Assembly (NCBI GenBank): GCA_005223375.1
Contig: RXOD01005714.1
Coordinates: 1 to 12,779, forward strand
Direction: 5' to 3'
Source of the DNA: Amoebophrya sp. AT5.2
Taxonomy: Eukaryota > Sar > Dinophyceae > Syndiniales > Amoebophryaceae
Length of the DNA stretch: 12,779 nt
A program made the position numbers and the translations under genes. Positions 1 to 8,366 of the stretch are shown piece by piece (the stretch's first letter is position 1; every line of letters starts with the position of its first letter). Below the pieces are notes generated by a model, which did not search any database, was not told the DNA's origin, and worked only from the letters and a program-made list of their open reading frames with translations.

Positions 1-683
1 AGCTGTTTCTTGCCGGGCTTCTTATCTCTATTTCGAAAGCTCCTGCAGGTGCAGCACTCATGATCGAGAAAATGGCGAGAACGGTACAAGCGTAAACGAC
101 TGCGCTAAAGTTGTATAAGATGACAGCGTTGAAGTTGAAGTTGAACTACAAACTGGGCGCGTGTGCGAATTGAAAATCTAAAGCAATGAGAATAGTCTAA
201 GTAGCGTGATTGCGAACTTGACGGAAAAAACTGAAAAGAAAAGAGTTTTTTGGCTGTAAGAATGGATCAGATGACAAATGTTACAGCTGGAACAAGCAAA
301 AACGTATAAGTAACGTGAAGCGGTGCGTTAAATTCAGTGTTCAGATGTCGATGTGATTCAATGGATTTGGAATTGGATGCTAAAAATAAATTGTAAGAAC
401 TGCAACAAGGTTGTCCTTGCTTCTGAATGTGGTAAAATAAACGGTCCAAAAAGTGGTGCTCTAAATTGAAAAATGATCAGACTCCCTATATGACGTCGAC
501 GAGCAGATCCTCGTTTGTATATGCTACTCGCTCCTACGGCTACCTCTTTCTCCCGCAGCTGAACTGCCCCTGTTCGGGCAAACGTCCTCTACTCGCTCGA
601 GGATGATGATTCTATTGTTTGCCCAACGACGTTTACAACTACTAGCTATCAGCTTGCGGGGGAGATGAGAGCCGTGCGCGTTC
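1..683. other. Left flank; no gene supported
   Basis: Downstream of the myosin stop. Bases 1-480 are AT-rich with short frames only (one 60-codon frame at 267-449 minus without recognisable features). The part next to the stop presumably holds the 3' UTR. Apart from the inverted repeat at 576-624 I see nothing. Confidence 0.5.
576..624. other. Two-tier inverted repeat downstream of the myosin stop
   Basis: Outer arms GGGCAAAC (576-583) and GTTTGCCC (617-624), inner arms TCCTC (585-589) and GAGGA (599-603) with a nine-base loop. It lies 60-108 bases past the stop, so it would be in the myosin 3' UTR if that extends this far. It may fold in RNA; no role is known. Confidence 0.35.
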
Positions 684-2832
684 TTAGTCGCTGTCTGAGG
701 ACGACTCTTTCTCTTCGCTCTTGCGCTTCTTTTTCTTTTCGCCGTCGTCCTTTTTCTTCTTTTTCTTTTTCTCCCCGTCTTTTTCTTTTTTATCTTTATC
801 CTTTTTACTGTTCTCCGATTTGGATTTTGGCTCCTTTTTATTTTCCTCATCGTCCTTTTTCTGTTTCTTGTCCTTTTTTTCCTTATCTTCTCGGTCTCTC
901 TTTCGCTTGTCTCGTGCTTCTTTCCCGGACTTTCGCTCCTCCTTTTGCGAGCGTGGCTCTACTTCCCCCGGACAAGCCGTTGCCCCCGCTCCCGCCACGG
1001 ACGCCGTTGACGGGGGGGATTTATTCTGATCGCTCGCGATGACGATCGGCGCCGACGCGTACGTCGGCCCCCCCGTCGCACGGTGCGCCGGCATCACTTG
1101 GCTCGGGGGACCCGCCTGTGAAGCCGAGGGACTTCGCCCCGTCGCCCCCGCCAGCCGCACCGGGCCCTGCGGGCTCAGGCCGCCGCGGTCCTCCCGCGAG
1201 ACGGACTGGAGCATCCTGCTCAGCAGCTCCCCCTCGCTGGTCTCGAACACCACGTGCACCGGGCCCTTGGGAATCTGCAGCGCCACGGAGAACGTCCTGT
1301 TGTCCCCGCTCCACCCGGTCACCCGGTGGCTGTTCACGGGCGTCATCCCGAAACGCGCCAGCTCCCGCCCGTCCGTACTCGCGAACAAAGTGAGACCGCT
1401 CAAACCGATCGACACAATCAGCCCCGGCGCGCCCAGGTCCATCAACGGTTCCGAGCCCTGCGCGGCCGCCAGGTTGCGCGGCTGCTCCTTCGACAGCTGC
1501 TTCGCGTGCGCTTGCACCGAGGCGAACCCCCTTATCACCTGCAGTTGTTTCAAGGTCCGCCCGAGGCAGTCCATCCGCGGCGTGTTGTCTTCCACGAGCT
1601 GCTTGTACTCGCGGTCGTAGGCGTCTTTCACCAGCTTGACCCAGTGCTTCGCGCCCTTCTCCTTTACGAACAGGCTCGGCACCAGCGTGTGTATCGTGGA
1701 CTCGTCGATCTGCCGGGTCTTTCCAGATTGGGACACCAGTGCGATCGCGGCGCCGCACTTTGCGAAAGTCGAAGGGTCGTCCGGGACGATGTAGTCGAGG
1801 TGCAGCTGGCAGGCCTGCAGCACGGTCAACGACGCGTACCGCACGTCGGACGCGTTCACCTTCTCCTTCGGGCCCACCCACCGCCGCCGGAGGATGAAGC
1901 TAGCGGCCTTCGCGCTCTCCAGCGCGTGCCGCGCGTGCTTCGACTGCTCGACCGGGTCGTGGCAGTTGTTCGGCAGGTATAATTCGAACCGCTGGTGCGA
2001 GTCCGCATTCACACCGATTGTCGTTAATGTTTTTTTGAGGAGGTCGCTCACGAGGAGCTCCTTCCCCGCCTTCATCGACCGGGGCTTCATGTCGTTGCCC
2101 TTCTGGTCCTTCCAGGGGGTGTTCGTGCCCCAGATCAGCGATTCCGCGTCCCACACGTCGATCTTATCTTCGCCCCCCTTCTTCGCTCCAGCTCCTCTTG
2201 CGCTCGTATTACCCCCGGCAGCACTCCCGCCCCCAACAGGACCCTGCCCCGCCGGGCACAGCTTTTGCAGCGACTCCCTGCACTGCTCGACGAGCAGGAG
2301 AAACTCCTTCTTCGCGGGGAGGTCGGCCTCGAACGCCGTCTTCGACCGCTGCAGAAAACACCTCACGTACTCGACGAAGTCGGGGCTCGGGGCCGCGTAC
2401 TGGAACACAAAGGCCAAAAGCTTCCACCCGAGCAGCTGCGAGCGCACCCCCGGGTTGTGCGTTAATTGCTTGATCACCTGCACGTACATCTCGTTGGTCA
2501 GCCCCGGCTCCGACCGCGCCTTCCACACGATCGCGTACGCGAGCGGCGCGCGCCGCTTCTCGTCCACCGGGTGGTCCGTCATCCAACCGAGCACGTTGCG
2601 GAACGCGGAGGTCGCGGTGCTGTGCAGACTGGCGTCGGCAATGTTGGTCAGGGGCGAGCTCAACTTCCGCTTCGACCAGGCGAGGGAACCGCCCGGATCG
2701 CAAGGCATAATCTTCTTGCCGTCGTCAGCTATGATCGGCTTCACGACCGCCGTGTTCATGCACGGAGCCTTAGACATGTCCCCGTACAAAGCGTTCATCG
2801 TCGAAGTGTCGGAAGCAAGCAGGTTGCCGTCA
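684..2832 (-). CDS. Myosin exon 5 (MyTH4, FERM, Lys-rich end)
   Basis: Residues 1115-1830. MyTH4 (about 1166-1306, 2681-2259) shows AYAIVWKAR, the core NEMYVQVIKQLT, LLGWKLLA and VRCFLQR. FERM follows (about 2096-1195): F1 near VSDLLKKTL, F2 near LTVLQACQLHL, and a PH-like F3 with LIVSIGLSGLTLF and VTGWSGDNRTF. A Pro/Ser/Ala-rich stretch and a Lys-rich tail end the protein. Only one MyTH4-FERM pair is present, and no separate SH3 domain is seen. Confidence 0.88.
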
Positions 2833-5800
2833 CTGTTGTATGTAGCAGTAGTTCTAGTTCATTGACCTTGATGTTGATGTACTTAAATATTTCATCGGAT
2901 TCGGACCACCGAAATCACTAGAACGAGGAGTAGGACGAGTACTCCCGCTCCTACCTTCTATCGCTCCGACGTACCAGGTGATTGGCCCATCGGTCGTTGT
3001 TCGCAGCAACAGTACCACAAGCACAACCACACAAGTGCTCTTACTTTATCATAATACACGCAGCCGTATAAAAACATGTAGACGAGGATCGGCAGACAGT
3101 AAAATCGATGTCGTAGCGGGTTGTACCGTTGGAAGATGCTTCCTCTGTTTTTTTGGTGCGCGGATCTGCTCTGTTCCTCTGCCCGTGCCAGGAGCCCTGC
3201 GTCCACGCCCGCGGCCTCCCCCGCCGCGGCCAGGTTTGCGATTTTCGACGCGATCAGGGGGTCTTTCGAGCTGCCGGCCTCCACCTCGGTGAGCAGTTTT
3301 GTGAGCTCCTGCTCGATCCACCCCGGGTCCACCAGGTGCGTCAGCATCTCTCGCGCCGGTGCCAGCGACTCCGCCGCGACCCCCGCGGCGACGCACGCGG
3401 CGAGCGCGGCCTCGATGCCCTTCTGGTCGTTGGTGGCCACCCCTTGCTCCAGCTGCCGCTTCGCCATGTCGGCGTCCGCCTTGTCGAGAGAGGCGCCAGC
3501 CCCCATACTAAGCAGGGAGGCGGGCACGAGCGGCTTCACCTCCGCCCACAGCTTCATCAGGTGCATAAACTTCGCGCCCGCGTCCGGATCGAGCCACGCA
3601 GAGGCAGTGGTCAATTTCTTGGCAAGACCCTGTGGATGTGGATGATGTGGAATCATAACTTATTTCTTTATGAGCGCCTGGAATCGAGAGCATCTGCATC
3701 TCAGATGGTGGAAACGAAATGCATGCACCATCGATATTTGATATGAATGATGGTCGAAGAGCTGTATCAATCTACATCTGAAGCGTCGTGAGCGAAATCG
3801 AAAGAACAAAAATGGTTGTGAGCCCAGCCGCCTCACCAAGAACAGACTCTGGGAGCCTAAAAAAGTAGTAGTACCGTCTCCACCACGGTCATTAGTTTTT
3901 TGCAGGTTTCCAGGTCCTTCGGGTTTGGCGCCTTTCCCTCCAGCGCATCCAGGGCTGTTATTTGCGCCATCAGTGGCAGTTGGTCGCTCAATGCCGCCAG
4001 CCGCGCCTGCAGCCCTTTGCTCGCTTCGTCTTCGATTTGCAGTGCCTGTAGGTGCGATACTGCGGTTTGCAGCTCCGTCATGTCCACCGACTGCTGCAGC
4101 TTCTTGATGTCCTTGTACACGTCGTACTCCTTCCCCAGTTTCGTTCGCGCCGTCGTGAAACTGGGCTCGCACACCCGCATGCGGCTTCCCAGTTTGTCGA
4201 TCTCCACCGCCCACTGCCGCACCTTTTCCACGTGCATACCGAAGTCCTTCTGCCCGAATAACGCCAGCCCGTTCTTCCCGGGCCCGGAGTACAGCGTCTT
4301 CCCGAACTTCTTCATGAACTCCTGGGTGAGCCGCCGCAGCTCCCGCGCGCGCTTCGTCATCTTCCGCGCCTGGTAGCCGCGCCAGTACTTCTGGATCACC
4401 AGCACCTTGTCCTGCACGGCCAGCCGCACCTTCTCGTCCAAGGCCTGGTGGCCCTTCAGCCGCGCCATCACCTTCGTTTTGCCCATCACGAACTGCCCCT
4501 TTAACTCCGCGTCGCCGAACACGGTGGGTAGTTTCTCCAGGATCAGCTTGATCACACTTGCGTCCGGCAGCTTCTTATTAGCTTTCTTCTCGCACTCCTG
4601 CCTTAATTTCACCGGGAAGCAGGCACGGTACTTACGGCAAAACTCGTCGGGCTTGGCGCGGAGCGGGTACCCGCTCTGCCGGATCTTCACCGCACCCATG
4701 GCGCCGGAAAACACCAACTGCTCCAGCACCTTCACGCGGGTGAAGATCTTCGGCTTCTTCTCGTCGTTCGGCTTGATGCACCGCACAAAATGAGGCTCCG
4801 CGTTCCGGATGCGGTCGAGTAATTGTTTTAGAGACGCGCGGAAGTTGGTGGACACGGTGGACTTCTTCTTCTTGCCCTCTTCTTTGAGTTGCTTGCCGAT
4901 GTGCTGGAGGAGGGCGTTCTTGCTGGAAACTAAGATGTCCATCGCCTCGGGGGGCGGCTCGTCCACGTTCTTCTCGTGCACCCAGTTGCCCACGTTGTAG
5001 GTCACCTTGCCGGCGTAGTGGATTAACGTGAACTCCGGCGGGTCCTTGTTGAACTTGTCCGGGATGAAATACATGTTTTTCTTCTCCTCCATCTTCTTGT
5101 TCAGCGCGGACATGAAGGTCTTGTCGGTCTGCCGCATGCCCCGCGACGCGTCGTCCAAAATCGAAAAAATGCTGTCCCGCGGCGCGCCGATCGTGTCCAA
5201 AATCTCCTGGTTGTCCTCGAAGTTGATGTCCTCGATGGGCACGCCCTCCCGCTTGTAGTCCTCGATCTCTCTTTTAAAAACGAACTCGTTGAAGTGCTGC
5301 TGCAGGTTCTCGTTGGACAGGTTGATGGTGATCTGCTCCCAAGTGTTCGTGGGAAAGGACTCAAACCCCGCGATGTCCAGCAGCCCCAGCTCCTTGCCCT
5401 GCTTCTTCCCCTTCTGGCCCCCCGACTTTGCGTCGTCCCCCATGATCACGTTGTTCAGGTGTTCCATCACGAACTGGAACAGCCGGGCGTAGATGAGCGT
5501 GGCCAGCCCGTTGCGCGCCTCCACTGCTGCGGGAGGCTTCAGCTGCTTCATGGTCACGTCCTTGCCCACGACCAATTTTTTCGTTGTAATCGCAACACCC
5601 AGCACCTTCGGGTCGCACTCCCACTGCTTGGCCACGAGGTTGTCGCCGCTCTCCACCTTCGAGCTGTCGTTCGCCGCGGCGGCTAATTTGACGTTGCCGA
5701 GCAAGAGAATACCGATGACCGCCTTGCACAAGTTGGTTTGTGCCGCCTCGTCCAGGTTCACATCCTGGAAAGCCTGCGCAACCTCGCCGTACTCAGCAGC

Positions 5801-7168
5801 ATCGTCAAGCCCGTCCGCATGCGGGGCGCCGTCGCGCAAATACTCGTAGTCCGTGTGCTTCTTACTAGTGATACCTGGGGGAGCGGGGGAAGAAGGCAAC
5901 AATTTTGGCATATCAGATCGAAGAGGCATGCCATCGAAGAAGCATACGGGATTGTAGTTAAACAAACATTCTTTGTTTCATACTTGTTACCCCGCCAAAG
6001 AAATAGCTTGCGTACCATATTTCCCTGCGTCTGGTCCGTTCATGATGAAGAAGAATATGTGGAAGTTCCGTTCTAGTTTTGACTGGCTCAGCACCCTTGA
6101 TTTCTCGAGCAGGTAGTCGATGAGCCCCGCGCCCGAGATGTGCCCCTTCTGGTTGAAGTGGATCGCGGTCCACTTGCCGAAGCGCGAGCTGTTGTTATTC
6201 CGAGACGTCTTCGCGTTCCCGAAGGCCTCCAGGATCGGGTTGCACTGCATGATGCGGTCCTGAATCCGCGAGTGGCTGTTGTCCCCCGCGGAACTGGACT
6301 CGGTGCTGCCGCCCGCCGCGTCGGCGAAGTAACCGAGCATGATCTTGCACGCCTCGGTCTTGCCCGCACCGGATTCCCCGGAAATGAGAATCGCCTGGTT
6401 CAGCCCCTCGCGGACGCAACCGGAGAGCGCGGTCTGCGCAATGGAAAACACGTGCGGAGGCTGCTCGCGAGAATCCGCGGCATTCAAATACTTGTCCATC
6501 ACCTCGGGGGTGTCTGTTTTGAGAAGGTGATGGAAGATTTATTAGGTGTGTGCGCCCTGCCGATAACAAATTCACTCTTACTTTAATATGCCATCACTGC
6601 ACCAGGAGGTGAACAAGTAGAGCCAGGACGACCTACCAACTTCGCAACCTACTTGTGCTTCGCAACCTGCATCGGTTGTGGGCGGCAAAAATCACACTCT
6701 TACTCAACATAGCTTCCATCGGAAGAATCGGTCTATAGGCGAATGCTTTGCGCCGCCCGGTGCTGGCCATCATTCAAAAACAAACAGCTACAGGAGCAAA
6801 TAGCTGTGAATAGCTGCGGAGGTACCGAGTCCCAGCCTCTCGAAGGGGTTGCAGGACACGATGATTTGGTCGATCATGGTGTAGATTTGTCCCTTCATGT
6901 ACCGCGTGTGCATGGTTTGGAGGACCGCGGCGTCGACCACGTTGCGTAGTTGGCAGCAGTCCGCCAGCCCCATCAGATGGTCGTCCTCCACGTCGTGCGC
7001 CTCCTTGGCGATCTCGTCCTGCGTCCGCCATACCTGCTGCTTCGCCTTGGAAGCGGGCTCGAGGATCTCGAACCCGATGTAAACCTTGTTCTTCTCCTTC
7101 TTAGTCTGGTCAGTGCGCCGCGCCTGCACGAACCCCTCGTCGGGGTCGCGCAGCCACTGATTCAGCAT
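684..7168 (-). CDS. Unconventional myosin heavy chain with MyTH4-FERM tail (five exons)
   Basis: Spliced model: 7168-6826, 6513-6016, 5874-3875, 3629-3127, 2832-684, giving 1830 residues and a TAA stop. All phases match (1, 1, 0, 2). It is an ATP-driven actin motor of the cytoplasm; MyTH4-FERM tails in known myosins bind microtubules and membrane or cargo proteins. Motor landmarks: P-loop GESGAGKT 160-167, switch I NNNSSRFGK 220-228, switch II DIAGFE 447-452, HYAGKVTY, the actin-binding-region motif PHFVRCIKPN, converter IRQSGYP, and one IQ motif 774-785. The TEDS position is Asp386, which is acidic, so activity should not need heavy-chain phosphorylation there. The tail has helical Ala-rich repeats, MyTH4 (about 1166-1306), FERM (about 1361-1660) and a Lys-rich end. 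The ATG at 7168 has an in-frame TAG three codons upstream, so it is the likely start unless a further 5' exon exists. I do not assign a myosin class. Confidence 0.88.
687..950 (-). repeat. Lys/Asp/Glu low-complexity tail of myosin; polypyrimidine tract on plus strand
   Basis: The last ~85 residues are mostly Lys with Asp, Glu and Ser, including a run of seven Lys, ending SSSDSD. The coding strand is almost pure purine, so the plus strand is a long TTC/TTT-rich pyrimidine tract between about 715 and 905. Highly charged and presumably disordered. It could bind acidic partners, or carry a nuclear signal if cleaved, but neither is shown. Confidence 0.75.
2833..3126 (-). other. Myosin intron 4
   Basis: A 294-base GT-AG intron, phase 2, donor GTACAA, acceptor ATACAACAG. 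The join completes an Arg codon. It carries one TAAAGTAAGAG (minus, 3048-3038) and an imperfect dyad around GAGTACTC (about 2930-2955). The acceptor lacks a strong pyrimidine tract, so this boundary is the least certain of the four. Confidence 0.65.
3127..3629 (-). CDS. Myosin exon 4 (alanine-rich helical tail)
   Basis: Residues 948-1114 plus two bases. It is almost entirely predicted helix. Two 24-residue segments align without gaps at about 12 of 24 positions: 1019-1042 (starting IEAALAAC) and 1077-1100 (starting IANLAAAG), both with AAGV in the middle and a Leu-Ala...Ala end. This may act as a lever extension or a spacer before MyTH4. The exon ends AACG|GTACA. Confidence 0.75.
3630..3874 (-). 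other. Myosin intron 3
   Basis: A 245-base GT-AG intron, phase 0, donor GTACTA, acceptor CATCCACAG. In-frame stops lie just after the donor (TAG at 3860-3858). An alternative donor nine bases upstream (GTGGAG) is also in phase but fits the G|GTAC pattern less well. Confidence 0.7.
3875..5874 (-). CDS. Myosin exon 3 (rest of motor, IQ motif, proximal tail)
   Basis: Residues 281-947. It contains TEDS-site Asp386, switch II DIAGFE, the relay NLSNENLQQHFNEFVF, HYAGKVTY, loop 2 rich in Lys (EEGKKKKS), PHFVRCIKPN, the SH1-like helix FSGAMGAVKIRQSGYP, and an IQ motif IQKYWRGYQARK (774-785). A helical, partly charged proximal tail follows. The single IQ predicts one light chain or calmodulin. The exon ends GACG|GTACT. 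Confidence 0.9.
5875..6015 (-). other. Myosin intron 2
   Basis: A 141-base GT-AG intron, phase 1, donor GTACGC. The acceptor follows a strong pyrimidine tract ending CCCCCCAG. The join yields AGKYGITSKKHTDYEYL, matching the usual spacing between the NFHIF motif and the YxYL segment of myosin motors. Confidence 0.8.
6016..6513 (-). CDS. Myosin exon 2 (P-loop and switch I)
   Basis: Residues 115-280 plus one base. It carries TPEVMDKY, the P-loop GESGAGKT, NPILEAFGNAKT, switch I NNNSSRFGK, LLEKSRV and ERNFHIF. The linker after GYFADAAGG is Ser-rich and corresponds to loop 1. The exon ends TATG|GTACG. A stop-free extension to 5994 exists but departs from the myosin pattern. Confidence 0.88.
6514..6825 (-). 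other. Myosin intron 1
   Basis: A 312-base GT-AG intron, phase 1, donor GTACCT and acceptor AAAACAG. It contains two copies of AGTAAGAG (minus strand, 6704-6697 and 6584-6577) and an 11-base direct repeat on the plus strand, CTTCGCAACCT at 6640-6650 and 6658-6668. Confidence 0.8.
6826..7168 (-). CDS. Myosin exon 1 (N-terminus and start of motor)
   Basis: Residues 1-114 plus one base. It holds a DPDEGFVQAR stretch typical of the myosin N-terminal SH3-like region, then DDHLMGLADC and YMKGQIYTMI...NPFERLGL, the classic opening of the motor. The exon ends CTCG|GTACC. Joining to exon 2 makes a GAC codon and restores LGLDTPEVMDKY, the expected continuation. Confidence 0.85.
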
Positions 7169-8366
7169 CCTCGACTACTGTATTGTCAATACAGAGAGGC
7201 TATAGAGTATGTGCTCCAAAATAAAACGGGTGTTAGTTTGTTGAGAAAAACAAAATATCACTGATTATGCGGCGCCAGCACGGGGGTCGTGCTGTTGCAC
7301 CTGTTCCCGATTTTTTTTCCGATTGATATTGATTTTCGATTGGATTGTATTGTTGCTTGGAAAAGTTGGAGGAGTGAACGGCTCACTGTCGTGAACCACA
7401 AAATTACTAGAAGAACGACTGACTCATTGCGACGACAACGAGCAGTAGAGCGAGGAAGTCTAAATTACGTCGAAGAACGGCTACTACACTTACACGACAC
7501 CAGAAAGCAACGCGCACCGACACGCGAGAATGAAATAGACAGAACCGAAGTAGAAACGTGGGGGCAATCGCAATCTTCCACTTTTTAGCAGCATGACGAG
7601 GACACCGATGACTGCGTAGTGCACTGTCCGGTGCACGTACGGTACCGAAGAAGTGTTACGTTCAACCACGACAAGGAATTTCGACATAGGAAGCACGACA
7701 CCAATTACGGGTAATGGACCACGACACGTAAGGCCAAGAAGTCAGTGACGAGCAACCGAAACGTCTATTGAAGTAGGACAAGCATTTTTCCCATGCATTG
7801 GTCACGCGCACTACACGGCCGTGAGAGGAACGTTATTCCGAAAATGCGTGCCTGTTTTGCGATTCCATCATGCATTGGGCGCCATAGGCATAGCGCTAGC
7901 CACCTCACAATTCATCCGCCACCACCAAGTAAAAGGTACAGTAATAAACGACGACACTTTATTCTTGTTTTCATACGCTACGTCATTTTTGGTTTCGGTT
8001 TCACACGGATGTCCAGGACCAATTGGCTTTCGCTTCTTCTTGTGAAGGTGAATCTGCAGCAGGACTTGTATCTGTATGTCGCGATCATGTTCATGACATG
8101 AACGCACTAGTAGGACAGAATGAAAGAATAGAGGGCAGTAGCTGCGCGAGTTTTCGAAGAACACTTAACGAACAAGCTGTAAAGCTTAATAGACCAGAAG
8201 TGACATCAGGGATACAAACGAGCATCCATACATTCATCAGTTACTCTTTCTCTTACTTTCCCACCACCAATTTTTTCATGCAGCCGAGGCTTGCGGTTAT
8301 TGATGACGCGCCCGCGGCCGCGGCGTCGTCCTCGAGCTATGGGTTTAATTTTGGCTCGCCTCAGAC
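7169..8366. other. Spacer between the two genes; no gene supported
   Basis: About 1.2 kb, less GC-rich than the flanking exons. It should hold the 3' UTR of the dioxygenase gene at its right end and the 5' flank of the myosin gene at its left end. Short open frames exist on both strands (for example around 7793-8100 plus), but none shows a recognisable motif. The right end, 8300-8340, is a short GC-rich block. Two dyads (7178-7194 and 8089-8103) and a paired GTGCAC (7619-7624, 7631-7636) are the only structures I see. Confidence 0.6.
7178..7194. promoter_or_regulatory. 17-base dyad next to the myosin start
   Basis: Perfect 8-base arms with a one-base centre: CTGTATTG T CAATACAG. It ends nine bases before the myosin ATG. 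On the minus strand its last three bases are CAG following a pyrimidine-rich patch, so it could also be a splice acceptor (trans- or cis-) for the 5' UTR. Function unknown. Confidence 0.35.

Noticed and set aside
1039..2921. Several long plus-strand frames opposite the MyTH4-FERM exon (for example 1894-2865)
   Set aside because: They mirror the GC-rich minus-strand coding frame and carry no motif, while the minus frame has clear MyTH4 and FERM features.
6640..6668. 11-base direct repeat CTTCGCAACCT in intron 1, considered as a transposon footprint
   Set aside because: The copies are seven bases apart with nothing between them; a local slip duplication is the simpler reading.
7958..7963. AATAAA on the minus strand downstream of the dioxygenase stop
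   Set aside because: It is about 400 bases past the stop, a single hexamer is expected by chance, and many protists do not use this signal.
8344..8362. Partial likeness to the dinoflagellate spliced leader (TTTTGGCTC)
   Set aside because: Only a short match, at the wrong end of a gene and on the wrong strand.
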